DNA from: Sulfurimonas sp.
GTDB taxonomy: Bacteria; Campylobacterota; Campylobacteria; Campylobacterales; Sulfurimonadaceae
Assembly: GCA_028684815.1 (NCBI GenBank)
Contig: JAQUFE010000006.1
Location: forward strand, 1-64,000
DNA: 64,000 nucleotides
Direction: 5' to 3'
Under the pieces are notes generated by a model. That model was not told where the DNA came from. It did not search any database and was given only the letters and a program-made list of their open reading frames with translations. The position numbers and the translations under genes were made by a program. This document shows, in pieces, positions 39,803 through 50,414 of this stretch. The number at the start of each line of letters is the position of its first letter. Position 1 is the first letter of the stretch.

Positions 39803-40819
39803 TTAGTTCATATCTGGTTTAGGAGTTTTTTGGGTTGAAGCTGGGAGCATTGGGTATATGACTTCTGCTTTTCTTCCTTCTAGTGCGTTTAAGAAGACTT
39901 CAATAGATGCAACATCTTTGTCAGATAAATCAGCTCCGAGTTGGATTTTTCCCATCTCTTTTATAGCCTCTTTTAAGCTCCAAATCTTACCATTGTGAAA
40001 GTATGGTGCAGTTTGAGTGATATTTCTTAGAGTTGGAACTCTAACCATACCATTTGCATCTCCCTTAAATCCACCAATATCCATGTGTTTATAAGTGCCT
40101 GTAATATTAAGTACATTCATAGCACCGCCTAGTCCATAGCTTGTGTGACAAGTTACACATCCAGCATCTATGAAAGTTTTTAGTCCCTCTTTTTCTTTAG
40201 CGTTTAGTGCGTTTTTGTCGCCATTTAGGAAGTCATCATAAGCTGATGGAGTAACTAATACTCTTTCAAAAAGTCCGATAGTATCTGCAATTAATGTAAA
40301 AGTAATTTTGACATCTTTACCATAAGCGCCTTTAAACTCAGCTACATATCCAGGCATAGATTTTACTACTGCTTCAACATGTTCGCTTGTTGCAGCCATT
40401 TCAGGGTGAGCTAACATAGGTCCTTGAGCTTGTTCTTCTAAATCTTTTGCACGGCCATCCCAAAACTGGATATCATTAAAAACTGCATTGTAAACAGTTG
40501 GTGAGTTTACATGATCTGGGTTTGCAGTCCATTTGTGACCAATTGCAGCCTCAACTCCATCATCTCCACCTTCACCTAGGTTATGACAAAAGTTACAGCT
40601 AATGAGTCCACTCTTTGAGAGTCTTGGGTCAAAGTATAGTTTCTTACCTAGCTCAACCTTAGCATCTGTTATAGGGTTTTTAGGATTGTCTATAAGCTTC
40701 ATAAGCTCAGCTTTGTTATTTGGAATTGGCAACAAACCTGCGTTTTTAGCATCGTCTTGAAGAGATGCTGACATAAGAAGAGTCGTAGTAGCAAGAGTTG
40801 CGATAACTATGTTTTTCAT
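39803..40819 (-). CDS. Diheme cytochrome c peroxidase
   Basis: CNFCH and CVTCH heme motifs, VPTLRNITQTAPYFHNG. Confidence 0.95.
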   Translation of the reverse strand: MKNIVIATLATTTLLMSASLQDDAKNAGLLPIPNNKAELMKLIDNPKNPITDAKVELGKKLYFDPRLSKSGLISCNFCHNLGEGGDDGVEAAIGHKWTANPDHVNSPTVYNAVFNDIQFWDGRAKDLEEQAQGPMLAHPEMAATSEHVEAVVKSMPGYVAEFKGAYGKDVKITFTLIADTIGLFERVLVTPSAYDDFLNGDKNALNAKEKEGLKTFIDAGCVTCHTSYGLGGAMNVLNITGTYKHMDIGGFKGDANGMVRVPTLRNITQTAPYFHNGKIWSLKEAIKEMGKIQLGADLSDKDVASIEVFLNALEGRKAEVIYPMLPASTQKTPKPDMN

Positions 40820-40925
40820 GTGAGTTCCTTGATAGATTTTATTAAAAGATAAATTTTATCTTTTTGTTAGTAAAATATTATCACTTATTATCTTAAAGTA
40901 TAATTATTATCTCTTTAAACTATCT

Positions 40926-41840
40926 TTATTTTGTAAAATCAATAGCACTTTTTATAGCATTTATGTAGCTTAATGTTTTTGCTTGACCTTTATAAGCTAT
41001 GTCAAAAGCAGTTCCATGATCTACTGAAGTTCTTATGATGGGGAGGTTTAGTGAGATATTTATACTCTCGTCAAAGTGTAAGGCTTTTAGAGGTGCTAAA
41101 CCTTGGTCATGATACATCGCTACAAAATAACTGTACTGACTTCTAGTGTGAGGGGTAAAAGCCACATCAGGAACAAGTGGGCCAACAAACTGCTCAAAGC
41201 CTACTTTTTTGTTGGCACTCTTTATCGCTTTTGTGATTTTTAGCTCTTCATCTCCTAAAACGCCATTGTCTCCAGCGTGTGGATTTAGTGCTAAAACAGC
41301 TACTTTTTCTTTTGGTATGGAGCTGTGTAAGTTTAGGAAAAACTCTTTTAACTTCTTATACTTGATGGAAGATGCTACCTCTTTTAGAGGGATATGCTCA
41401 GTAAATAGAGCTACAAACATCTCTTTGCAACCTAACATCATGATGGCATCTTGCTTGAAATAGTGTCTAAGTAGATCAGTGTGACCTTTAAACTCCAAAC
41501 CTGCTATCATCCACGCTTCTTTGTGGATGGGCATTGTAACTACTGCATCTGCTTTTTTTTCAACGCATAGTTTTATAGCACTCATAAAAGAGTCATACGA
41601 ATATCTACCAGAGCTTGCATCTACTTTGCCAGGCTTGATTTTAAAATCGCCATCTACGCTATGAAGTTGTATATCTTTTGGAGCTTCAGTATTTAAGAGT
41701 TTAAGAGCACTAAAGAGCAACTCTTCGTTTATACAGTATATGGGATTGCAAAGTTTAGAGACCTCTTCGTGCGACTTTAATGCTATCTCAATTCCTACAC
41801 CGTTTAAGTCACCAACACTAATAGCTATGGTTTTTTTCAT
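40926..41840 (-). CDS. pdxA: 4-hydroxythreonine-4-phosphate dehydrogenase
   Basis: ISVGDLNGVGIEI, YHDQGLAPLKAL, RTSVDHGTAFDIA. Confidence 0.95.
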   Translation of the reverse strand: MKKTIAISVGDLNGVGIEIALKSHEEVSKLCNPIYCINEELLFSALKLLNTEAPKDIQLHSVDGDFKIKPGKVDASSGRYSYDSFMSAIKLCVEKKADAVVTMPIHKEAWMIAGLEFKGHTDLLRHYFKQDAIMMLGCKEMFVALFTEHIPLKEVASSIKYKKLKEFFLNLHSSIPKEKVAVLALNPHAGDNGVLGDEELKITKAIKSANKKVGFEQFVGPLVPDVAFTPHTRSQYSYFVAMYHDQGLAPLKALHFDESINISLNLPIIRTSVDHGTAFDIAYKGQAKTLSYINAIKSAIDFTK

Positions 41841-41958
41841 AAAAATATCTCTTTTTTTGTGAAAATTATATCATAAAGTAAAATCCAAACTCATTGACTA
41901 ACTCAGAGTATTGTAATAATATGTCAGAAGTAAAAACTAGCAAAAGAGGAGATTAGTT

Positions 41959-42780
41959 TTGATAGATAGTACAGCTATAGCAATAGGTGGTTTTGATGGG
42001 ATGCATATAGGGCATCAGCATCTCTTTAGAGAGTTAGGAGAGAGAGGGACTATCGTAGTTATAGAGACAGGCTACGCAAATCTTACACCAAAAAAAGAGA
42101 GAGAAAACTTCACACACTATCCTATACTATATATCGAGCTTGAAGAGATTCGTCACTTAGAAGCAGATGAGTTTATATCTTTTTTAAAGACAAAGTTTAC
42201 AAAACTTCAAAAAATAGTTGTTGGTTATGATTTTCATTTTGGAAAAGATAGAAAGTACTCTTTTGATGACTTAAGAGAGCTCTTTGATGGAGAGGTAAAA
42301 GTGGTCGATGAAGTCTCACATGAAGGCGATTCTATACACTCTCATAAGATTCGCACAAAGATAAAGATAGGCGATATCAAAGGTGCAAATGATTTTTTAG
42401 GGCATAACTACACTATAAATGGGTCACTCGTTGCAGGTCAAGGCATCGGAAAAAAAGAGTTTGTAGCTACTATAAACATAGATGCAAGAGGATTTTTAAC
42501 TCCAAAAGAGGGCGTTTATGCAACACTTACTCGCATAGATGATGATGAGCACTACCATCCATCTGTATCTTTTGTGGGACATCGCAAAACAACTGATGGC
42601 TCATTTGCTGTAGAGTCTCATATCTTAGATGGCGAGGTTATTTGCAGAGATAGAGCTAGGATAAGTTTTGTCTCACATTTAAGAGATAATAAAAAATTTG
42701 ACACAAAAAAAGAGTTAAAAGAAGCCATAGAACGTGATATAAAAGAAGCATATAAAAGATTAAAACTACTACAGTTGTAG
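41959..42780 (+). CDS. ribF: Bifunctional riboflavin kinase/FMN adenylyltransferase
   Basis: AIGGFDGMHIGHQ nucleotidyltransferase motif; TTG start with RBS AGAGGAG. Confidence 0.85.
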   Translation: MIDSTAIAIGGFDGMHIGHQHLFRELGERGTIVVIETGYANLTPKKERENFTHYPILYIELEEIRHLEADEFISFLKTKFTKLQKIVVGYDFHFGKDRKYSFDDLRELFDGEVKVVDEVSHEGDSIHSHKIRTKIKIGDIKGANDFLGHNYTINGSLVAGQGIGKKEFVATINIDARGFLTPKEGVYATLTRIDDDEHYHPSVSFVGHRKTTDGSFAVESHILDGEVICRDRARISFVSHLRDNKKFDTKKELKEAIERDIKEAYKRLKLLQL

Positions 42781-42801
42781 AGTTTATAAAAAGGACAATA
42801 T

Positions 42802-43851
42802 TTGAGAAAAAGAGAGTATATAGATAGTGTAGATAGTGAGATAAACTTTAAGTTTTTCCAAACCCCCACTGATTTTGTGGTTGATGAGATAGCATCGAGA
42901 AGTTTTAGCGGAAAGGGAAATTACCTCATACTTCATGTCCAAAAGCAAGAGTTAACTACTTGGGATATGATAGCTATTTTTAGCGAGTATCTGGCAGTTC
43001 CAGCCCAGAAGATAGGCTACGCTGGACTAAAAGATAAGCACGCAACAACAACGCAATATATCTCAGTAGATGCAAGTTATGAGAAGATGCTAAAGAAATT
43101 TTATCACAAGCAGATAAAGATACTCAGCACTATAAGAGATCCTAAAAGTATTCGTATGGGAGACTTGATTGCAAATAGATTTAGTATTAACTTATACTTT
43201 GTAGATAATATAGATGCCGGTCGCATCGAGAAAGTTGCAAGAAAGATTGCAAAAAATGGGCTTCCTAACTACTTTGGATATCAGAGATTTGGACGAGATT
43301 CAGATAGTATAAATCAAGCTAAAGAGATGATACATGGCGAACTTTTTATAGAAGATGCAAAGCTTAAGAGCTTTTTAGTATCCATCTACCAAAGCACACT
43401 TTTCAATGAGTGGCTAAGAGAGAGGGTAAATCTTACTCTAGATGCAAATGAGAGCGTTTTTAAAATCATAGAGGGCGATGTCTTTGTAGATGAAAAAGGC
43501 AAACTCTCAACTCCCAAAATACTGCCTGTAAGAGAGTATGGGGCTAAGAAACTAATCCCAACAGGTTTGTTATCAGGAAGAGATGTTTTTCGTGCTCGCG
43601 ACGCAGCAAGAGAGATAGAAAAAGAGTTTGATGATGAGTTTTTGCAAGATAAAGGATACAGAAGAGATGCTATTGTCTTTCCAAAAGATATAGTTTGTAA
43701 CTATGTTAGAAAAGAGACTCTTTTACATATCTCTTTTACAATCACTAAAGGTTCATACGCTACAGTTTTCCTAGAATCAATTGCAGGAAAAAATTATAGT
43801 GCAAAAGATGTGAAACCTAAGGCTAAAAATTCACATCTAGCAAAGAAATAG
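42802..43851 (+). CDS. truD: tRNA pseudouridine synthase D
   Basis: GYAGLKDKHATTTQ and NYFGYQRFGRD motifs; TTG start. Confidence 0.95.
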   Translation: MRKREYIDSVDSEINFKFFQTPTDFVVDEIASRSFSGKGNYLILHVQKQELTTWDMIAIFSEYLAVPAQKIGYAGLKDKHATTTQYISVDASYEKMLKKFYHKQIKILSTIRDPKSIRMGDLIANRFSINLYFVDNIDAGRIEKVARKIAKNGLPNYFGYQRFGRDSDSINQAKEMIHGELFIEDAKLKSFLVSIYQSTLFNEWLRERVNLTLDANESVFKIIEGDVFVDEKGKLSTPKILPVREYGAKKLIPTGLLSGRDVFRARDAAREIEKEFDDEFLQDKGYRRDAIVFPKDIVCNYVRKETLLHISFTITKGSYATVFLESIAGKNYSAKDVKPKAKNSHLAKK

Positions 43852-43932
43852 CTAGAAAATGGCTGGTATTATAATAATTTAATGCTAGTTAGATTATAAT
43901 CATGCAATTTTTACGAGACAGGGAGTGCACCT

Positions 43933-44607
43933 ATGGGTGAATTATTCACATTTTTCGGTTTAATATCTCACGATAAGACCTTTATATATCTAACACACAT
44001 GCTACTTGCAGCAGGTTTAGCAATAGTAATAGCAAGAGCAGCTATGTCAAATCTTCAACTAGTTCCTAAGGGGACTCAAAACCTAATGGAAGCGTATATT
44101 TCTGGCGTTTTACAAATGGGTAAAGATGTAATGGGGGCTGAGAATGCTCGTCGTTATGTGCCACTTATTGCTACTATTGGTCTTTTTGTAGTTATAGCAA
44201 ACTTGATAGGTATAGTTCCAGGTTTTGAAGCTCCTACAGCTTTTTTAGAGTTGCCTTTAACACTTGCACTTGTTGTTTTTGTTTACTACAACTATGAAGG
44301 TATTCGTCGTCAAGGTGTTGTAAAGTACTTTAAACACTTTATGGGTCCAGTTTGGTGGTTATACTGGTTGATGTTTCCAATAGAGATAGTTTCACACTTT
44401 TCTCGTCTTATCTCACTAAGCTTCCGTCTTTTTGGAAATGTAAAAGGTGACGATATGTTCTTGATGGTAATACTTATGCTAGCTCCATGGTTGCTTCCGA
44501 TGATTCCATTTGCGCTTCTTACTTTTATGGCATTCTTACAAGCATTTATCTTTATGATGCTAACAACAGTTTACATCGGTTCTGCTATAGCAGTTGAAGA
44601 TCACTAG
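43933..44607 (+). CDS. atpB: ATP synthase F0 subunit a
   Basis: ISLSFRLFGNVKGDD and AFLQAFIFMMLTTVYIG. Confidence 0.95.
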   Translation: MGELFTFFGLISHDKTFIYLTHMLLAAGLAIVIARAAMSNLQLVPKGTQNLMEAYISGVLQMGKDVMGAENARRYVPLIATIGLFVVIANLIGIVPGFEAPTAFLELPLTLALVVFVYYNYEGIRRQGVVKYFKHFMGPVWWLYWLMFPIEIVSHFSRLISLSFRLFGNVKGDDMFLMVILMLAPWLLPMIPFALLTFMAFLQAFIFMMLTTVYIGSAIAVEDH

Positions 44608-44627
44608 GTCTTTAGCACTTTAAGCAG

Positions 44628-44897
44628 ATGCAAAAAGATAAATTCGATAGAATCATTGGCTTTTTGCTTGGAGCATCTTGGGCGATAGTCCTCTTTGGTG
44701 CTCTGATAACTTTCAATCTCTTTCTTTTTTTAGGCTTTTCACTAGCTCTTTTTATCACAGTCCTTTTTGTTGTTATCTTGCTTTTTATGATTTTAGCTCT
44801 TGATGCTTTTGTTATCAATAGACAAAAACTAGAGGAAAGTAAAGAACAGACAGAGTTACTAAAGAAAATATGCTCTACATTTAGTGAGTCAAAATGA
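44628..44897 (+). CDS. Small membrane protein
   Basis: Two hydrophobic segments; overlaps next ORF by 4 nt. Confidence 0.6.
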   Translation: MQKDKFDRIIGFLLGASWAIVLFGALITFNLFLFLGFSLALFITVLFVVILLFMILALDAFVINRQKLEESKEQTELLKKICSTFSESK

Positions 44898-45196
44898 AAA
44901 TATTTATATTAATCTTTTTTATACTATTCTCATCTCTTTATGCTAACGATGTTAGTCAAGAAAAACTAAATAGTATATATATGGAAGCAGTTTTATTTGT
45001 CTTAGTCTTTGGAGTTATGGGAATTATCTCATATATCTACTCTAGTAAACATGCAAAAGCGTATATGCCTAAAAAAGAAGAAGTTATAAAAGATAGACTA
45101 AAAGCAGATAGAATAGAAGAACTAAGAGACCTACTTCAAAAAGAGTTGATAACTAAAGTAGAATTTGACCTTTTAAAAGAGTATTATCTTCTGTGA
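44894..45196 (+). CDS. Small membrane protein with SHOCT-like C-terminus
   Basis: TM segment then RIEELRDLLQKELITKVEFDLLKEYYL. Confidence 0.55.
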   Translation: MKIFILIFFILFSSLYANDVSQEKLNSIYMEAVLFVLVFGVMGIISYIYSSKHAKAYMPKKEEVIKDRLKADRIEELRDLLQKELITKVEFDLLKEYYLL

Positions 45197-45258
45197 TTTA
45201 TGAGAAGTAAAAGCTAAGTTTTGCTAAAATAGAGATAATTATCTATTTAAGGAAACCT

Positions 45259-46683
45259 ATGTTTGAAGTAGTTATAGGGCTTGAAGTCCATGTACAACTA
45301 AATACAAAAACAAAACTTTTTTGCTCGTGTCCTACGAGTTTTAACCACAAACAAAACACAAATACTTGTCCAACTTGTTTAGCACTTCCGGGTGCCCTGC
45401 CAGTTCTTAATAAAGAGGTCCTACATAAGTCCATCATGCTTGGTACTGCCATAGATGCAACGATAAACAAGACATCTTTTTTTGATAGAAAGTCATACTT
45501 CTATCCAGACTCTCCTAGTGCTTACCAAATCACACAACTATACACGCCAATAGTAGAGCGTGGAGCTCTTAAAATAGACTTTGAAGATGGTTCTCACAAG
45601 ATTATTCGCATAAATCGTGCACATATTGAAGCAGATGCTGGTAAAAATATACATGAGGGTGATATCTCAAAAGTTGACTTAAATCGTGCTGGGACTCCAC
45701 TTTTAGAGATTGTATCAGAACCAGATATGAGGAGTGCTGAGGAAGTTATTTTATACTTAAAAAAACTTCACGCTATTATCCGTTATCTTGATATTGGTGA
45801 TGCAAATATGCAAGAGGGTAGTTTTAGAGTTGATGTTAACGTCTCTATCAGACCTAAAGGCGATGAAAAACTATACACTCGTGTTGAGATTAAAAATATA
45901 AACAGCTTTAGATTTATCCAAAGAGCTATAGAACTTGAAGTTGCTCGTCAGACTGAAGCGTGGGAAGATGGCGTTTACGCAGAAGAGATATGCCAAGAGA
46001 CAAGACTCTTTGACCAAGTAAAACAAGAGACTCGTTCTATGCGTGGTAAAGAAGAAGCTGCGGATTATCGTTACTTCCCTGAACCAGATTTATTGAAAAC
46101 TATAGTAACAGATGAGATGATGGAGATTTACTCTAAAATCCCAGAGCTTCCAGATGAAAAAATGGCAAGATTTGTAAAAGATTACGGCATGAGTGATTAC
46201 AACGCAAGTGTTGTAACATCAAGCTTGGAGATGGCTCACTTTTTTGAGACGATGATGGAAGAGGGCATTAGTGCAAAAAATGCTCTAACGTGGCTTACAG
46301 TCGAGCTTCAAGGTCGCCTAAAAGGAGATGTAAATATCACAAACTCTCCAGTAGATGCGAAGAAACTAGGACATCTTGTAAAAAGAATAGAAGACAACAC
46401 TATAAGTGGAAAAGCTGCTAAAGAGGTTCTTGATAAACTGATGGAAGAAAATCTTGATGTAGATGGTGTCATAGACGCACTTGGATTAAAGCAAGTTAGT
46501 GATACTGGAGCCCTAGAAGTTATGTGTGATGAGATTATCGCTGCTAATCAGGACAAGGTTGAGCAATATAGAGGCGGAAAGGATAAACTCTTTGGCTTTT
46601 TTGTAGGTCAAGTTATGAAAGTATCAAAGGGTAGTGCAAATCCTCAAGCGGTAAATGAGATACTAAAAGCTAAGCTTGGATAA
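45259..46683 (+). CDS. gatB: Asp-tRNA(Asn)/Glu-tRNA(Gln) amidotransferase subunit B
   Basis: [35 protein letters not shown]. Confidence 0.97.
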   Translation: MFEVVIGLEVHVQLNTKTKLFCSCPTSFNHKQNTNTCPTCLALPGALPVLNKEVLHKSIMLGTAIDATINKTSFFDRKSYFYPDSPSAYQITQLYTPIVERGALKIDFEDGSHKIIRINRAHIEADAGKNIHEGDISKVDLNRAGTPLLEIVSEPDMRSAEEVILYLKKLHAIIRYLDIGDANMQEGSFRVDVNVSIRPKGDEKLYTRVEIKNINSFRFIQRAIELEVARQTEAWEDGVYAEEICQETRLFDQVKQETRSMRGKEEAADYRYFPEPDLLKTIVTDEMMEIYSKIPELPDEKMARFVKDYGMSDYNASVVTSSLEMAHFFETMMEEGISAKNALTWLTVELQGRLKGDVNITNSPVDAKKLGHLVKRIEDNTISGKAAKEVLDKLMEENLDVDGVIDALGLKQVSDTGALEVMCDEIIAANQDKVEQYRGGKDKLFGFFVGQVMKVSKGSANPQAVNEILKAKLG

Positions 46684-46685
46684 GC

Positions 46686-47579
46686 ATGAGTAAGATAGGA
46701 GTTATCGGAGCTGGAAAGTGGGGAAGTGCTCTAGCCTTCGCTCTTAGTGAGAAAAATGAGGTATATATCACTTCAAGAACTCCGCGAGATATAAAAAACT
46801 TTGTCTCACTAGAGGAAATTTTAGAGTTAAAATATCTCGTTATTGCTATTCCTGCTCAAGAGATATCTTTGTGGCTTAAAGAGCACTTTGTAAACAGAGG
46901 TCAAAAAATCTTAGTAGCAGCAAAAGGTATAGAAGCCTCAAGCGGACTTTTTTTAAATGATATCTATAAAGATTATGTAAAAGATGAAGATATTGCATAT
47001 CTATCAGGTCCATCTTTTGCAACTGAAGTTCAAAAATCTCTGCCAACAGCATTAGTAATTAACTCAAAAAACGAAGATTTAAGTGAAAAATTTGCAAGTT
47101 TTTTTCCATCTTTTATAAAAACATATACCTCCACTGATGTAGTAGGTGCTGAAGTTGCAGGTGCTTACAAAAATGTTATAGCCATAGCTGCTGGAGTTTG
47201 TGAGGGCTTAGAACTTGGCAAAAATGCGGCAGCATCTCTTATCTCTCGTGGTCTAGTTGAGATGCAAAGATTTGGTTATTTTTATGGTGCAAAAGAGGAG
47301 AGTTTTATAGGGCTTAGTGGAGCAGGTGATCTGTTTTTAACGGCATCTTCAACGATGAGTAGAAACTTTCGTGTTGGGCTAGGTTTAGCAGAGGGCAAGA
47401 CTCAAAAAGAGATACTTCAAGAGCTAGGAGAAGTAGCAGAGGGGATCGGAACTGCTTATGCTCTTCATAAAATTGAAAAAGATAGAGATGACCTCTATCT
47501 TCCAATAGCAAGAGAAGTCTATGAGATGCTAGAGGGAAAAGATCCAAGAAGCTCTCTTAAAAAATTTCTCTCAAGCTAA
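46686..47579 (+). CDS. gpsA: Glycerol-3-phosphate dehydrogenase [NAD(P)+]
   Basis: GVIGAGKWGSALAFAL, LSGPSFATEV, GLSGAGDLFLT. Confidence 0.96.
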   Translation: MSKIGVIGAGKWGSALAFALSEKNEVYITSRTPRDIKNFVSLEEILELKYLVIAIPAQEISLWLKEHFVNRGQKILVAAKGIEASSGLFLNDIYKDYVKDEDIAYLSGPSFATEVQKSLPTALVINSKNEDLSEKFASFFPSFIKTYTSTDVVGAEVAGAYKNVIAIAAGVCEGLELGKNAAASLISRGLVEMQRFGYFYGAKEESFIGLSGAGDLFLTASSTMSRNFRVGLGLAEGKTQKEILQELGEVAEGIGTAYALHKIEKDRDDLYLPIAREVYEMLEGKDPRSSLKKFLSS

Positions 47580-47942
47580 TTAGTTGTCGATGATATACTG
47601 TGCTACAGCTCTTAGTTCATCTTCGCTTATCACATCTTTTTGTGATGGCATCATTCCAAAACGCTCTTTTGTTTTGTGTGAAAAGAGCATCTTATCTTCT
47701 GATGGACTCATTGTATATTCAACTATAAATTCTATAGCATCTCTTCTATCTGGATAAGCAGTTTTAACCTTTTTTGACAGTGCCCACGATGGTGGTGCTG
47801 ACATATTATTTAGCTTATCTTTTGTGATAGCACCGATGAGATGACAACTTCCACACTTCTCTACAGCCAAGGCTTCAACCTCTGAAGTTTGGGCAAATAG
47901 AGATGAAGTAACTAAGAGAGTAGTTAACAATAATTTTTTCAT
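47580..47942 (-). CDS. Small monoheme c-type cytochrome
   Basis: Signal peptide, CGSCH, MPSQKD motif. Confidence 0.88.
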   Translation of the reverse strand: MKKLLLTTLLVTSSLFAQTSEVEALAVEKCGSCHLIGAITKDKLNNMSAPPSWALSKKVKTAYPDRRDAIEFIVEYTMSPSEDKMLFSHKTKERFGMMPSQKDVISEDELRAVAQYIIDN

Positions 47943-48001
47943 AAAAAACCTTTTATTAAACTTATTTATGAGTATTATAAATAAATACTATTATAATAGC
48001 T

Positions 48002-48015
48002 TTGACCTTAATCAA
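48002..48015. promoter_or_regulatory. Fnr/Crp-type box TTGACCTTAATCAA upstream of the cytochrome c gene
   Basis: Perfect TTGA-N6-TCAA; a minus-strand TATAAT follows at a spacing close to class II (-41.5) geometry. Confidence 0.65.
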
Positions 48016-48056
48016 AAAATAAATAAATTTATGTATAATCAATTATTAGTAGAATG

Positions 48057-48222
48057 CGCTGAACAATTATTAAGTCGGATCCTGAATCAAGTTCAGGATG
48101 ACGCGTGTTTTGTCATTTGGTTATTAAGTTCTATACTGAATCAAGTTCAGGATGACGCGTGTTTTGTCATTCCGTGCTTGACACGGAATCTAGTTTACAG
48201 ATTAATAGTAGTTCAATTATAT
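48057..48222 (-). repeat. Composite hairpin element copy C
   Basis: Hairpins at 48079, 48133 (one mismatch) and 48169; same outer sequences as copies A/B (CTGAACAATTATTAAGTCGGATCC... ...GGAATCTAGTTTACAGATTAAT). Confidence 0.9.
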
Positions 48223-48313
48223 AAACGTGGGGTTGTTAAAGTGTTTACAGATAGAAAAGAAAATTTAATCCTAGCTAATAGAGTATTTAAATGCTAGAAA
48301 AAGGGCTTTTTAG

Positions 48314-49699
48314 ATGAATTGGAGAGAAGAGGAGCAAGAAGTACTGGACGGTCAAAAAGAACAATTTAAAAAAATAGCCATAGGAGTTGCAGTAGGGTTT
48401 TTTGTCTTTGTGCTTTCTCTGACTCTTTTTAACACAACTCAAGCGTCACTTTTAGGGATAATTGCTTTTTTGGTCGTACTGTGGACAAATGAGGGTTTAC
48501 CACTAGCTGTTGTCTCACTACTTCCTATCATTCTTTTTCCAGCTTTTTCTATCATAGATACAAAAACAACTGCACTAAACTATTCAAACCCAATAATCTA
48601 TCTCTTTTTAGGTGGATTTTTAATCGCAATAGCAGTTGAGAAGACAAACTTGCATACTTTTATAGCAGGTAAGATGCTAGATATTTTTCCTAATACTCCT
48701 AGCGGAATGATATTTTCTCTAGCCATAACCTCTGGGATTTTAAGCTCCATCCTCTCAAACACAACGACATCTCTGCTTTTGATGTCTATAGCTCTTTTTA
48801 TTACACAAGATGTAAAATTAAAACTAAGATTTGCCCTCGCCATTGCCTATGGCGCTAGTGTTGGTGGAATTATCACGCCTATTGGAACTCCGCCAAATCT
48901 TATACTTCTTGGCATCATGAATGAAAAAGCTATGGAGATGATTCCATTTTTTCAGTGGGTCTGGATGGTAGCGCCTTTGGCTTTTTTAATGCTTATAGTA
49001 GTTAGCTCTTTACTTAGTCTTGGTTTGAAAAACTATCCAATCAAAAGAGAATCAAAAGAAGCGCATCTTACAAAGCCACAAAAAAAGGTGCTCTATATTA
49101 TAGGTTCTTTGATAGTCTTACTACTTTTAAATGCACCGATAAATCCATTTTGGGCAGGTTTAGGACTTAGTGAGGCTGGTCTTCTTCTAGCGGCTGGGCT
49201 TGTTTTATTTATGCCACCTTTTAGCATACTAGACTGGATGGATGATAAGGCTAAAGTTCCTTACAGGATAATGTTTTTGTTTGGTGCTGGGTTTTCTATA
49301 GCAAAGGCTTTTGGTGATACAGGACTTGCATCTGAGGTTGCATCTTATCTTGTAGCGATGACAGAACTAAGCCCTATAGTTTTACTATTTGCAATTGCTA
49401 TGCTTATAACTTTTACAACAGAGATAACTTCAAATACAGCTCTTATCTCCATTATGTTACCTGTCATCTACTCTGTAGCTGAGCAAACTGGCATAAATAC
49501 TACGCTCTTTATGATGGTAGCTACAATATGTGCAAGTTATGCTTTTATGCTCCCAATCGCCACCCCGCCAAATGCCATAGCCATGAGTAGCGGTGCGGTT
49601 GATGTAAAGAGTATGATGAAATACGGCTTGATTTTAAATCTTGTAGGTGTGTTTTTGATAGTGCTAATAGCTGAGTTTTTCTGGAAAGGGATACTATAA
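48314..49699 (+). CDS. SLC13/DASS family sodium:anion symporter
   Basis: Polytopic; GGIITPIGTPPNLI and TSNTALISIMLP motifs. Confidence 0.9.
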   Translation: MNWREEEQEVLDGQKEQFKKIAIGVAVGFFVFVLSLTLFNTTQASLLGIIAFLVVLWTNEGLPLAVVSLLPIILFPAFSIIDTKTTALNYSNPIIYLFLGGFLIAIAVEKTNLHTFIAGKMLDIFPNTPSGMIFSLAITSGILSSILSNTTTSLLLMSIALFITQDVKLKLRFALAIAYGASVGGIITPIGTPPNLILLGIMNEKAMEMIPFFQWVWMVAPLAFLMLIVVSSLLSLGLKNYPIKRESKEAHLTKPQKKVLYIIGSLIVLLLLNAPINPFWAGLGLSEAGLLLAAGLVLFMPPFSILDWMDDKAKVPYRIMFLFGAGFSIAKAFGDTGLASEVASYLVAMTELSPIVLLFAIAMLITFTTEITSNTALISIMLPVIYSVAEQTGINTTLFMMVATICASYAFMLPIATPPNAIAMSSGAVDVKSMMKYGLILNLVGVFLIVLIAEFFWKGIL

Positions 49700-49819
49700 T
49701 ATTACATTAAAATGAACTAGTCCATTTAATGGCATGGATATATCTCCATTGTAACTCCACTATTATGGAGTGCGTTATTGGTTAGCATACTTAAAAGCTA
49801 CGAAAAATATTTTTGAGAA

Positions 49820-50047
49820 TTATTTGGGTTTGTTTCTTGTTTTGCATCTATTGATTTGTCTATTTTTTATCATAATGTAGATATCTTTTATAACAAGAGC
49901 TAAACAGATGAGCCAGAGTGCATCTAGCAGGTAGTTTTGATTTAGTCCATTAAAGTATAGAAATGCAAATCCTACAAGATATGGCCACTTAAGAAAATAA
50001 AAAAACAGTATAGCACTTCCGTACAAATCTTTTAAGGCTTTTTTCAT
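49820..50047 (-). CDS. Small membrane protein
   Basis: ORF with hydrophobic segments. Confidence 0.5.
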   Translation of the reverse strand: MKKALKDLYGSAILFFYFLKWPYLVGFAFLYFNGLNQNYLLDALWLICLALVIKDIYIMIKNRQINRCKTRNKPK

Positions 50048-50086
50048 TCTGCAATTATGCTAGAATTTCACTAAAAAAGGCCTAAG

Positions 50087-50377
50087 ATGATAGTTCATAT
50101 AGTAATGTTTAAGTTTAAAGAGCAAAACAGAGAAGCAAATACATTAGAGATGAAAAAAAAACTAGAAGCGCTTGTTGGAGTTGTTCCAACTCTAAAATCT
50201 ATGGAAGTTGGCATAGACTTTAGCAAATCCCCTAGAGCATATGATCTTTCACTATACTCAACATTTGATGATAAAGATGCTCTTCAAGCTTATGCTATAC
50301 ATGAAGAGCATCTAAAGGTAGTAGAATTTGTCAAAGAGATGACGATAGAATCTAAAGTGGTTGACTACATCAAATAA
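50087..50377 (+). CDS. Dabb (stress-responsive alpha/beta barrel) domain protein
   Basis: MIVHIVMFKFKE...DLSLYSTFDDKDALQAYAIHEEH. Confidence 0.85.
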   Translation: MIVHIVMFKFKEQNREANTLEMKKKLEALVGVVPTLKSMEVGIDFSKSPRAYDLSLYSTFDDKDALQAYAIHEEHLKVVEFVKEMTIESKVVDYIK

Positions 50378-50414
50378 TAGAGATCATGAAAAGCAAGTAG
50401 GAGATTTAAACTTT

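Noticed and set aside
43933-44607. atpB separated from other ATP synthase genes as an anomaly
   Set aside because: A stand-alone atpB is usual in Campylobacterota.
47968-48297. 109-aa ORF
   Set aside because: Spans element copy C and an Fnr-type box; residues are repeat-derived.
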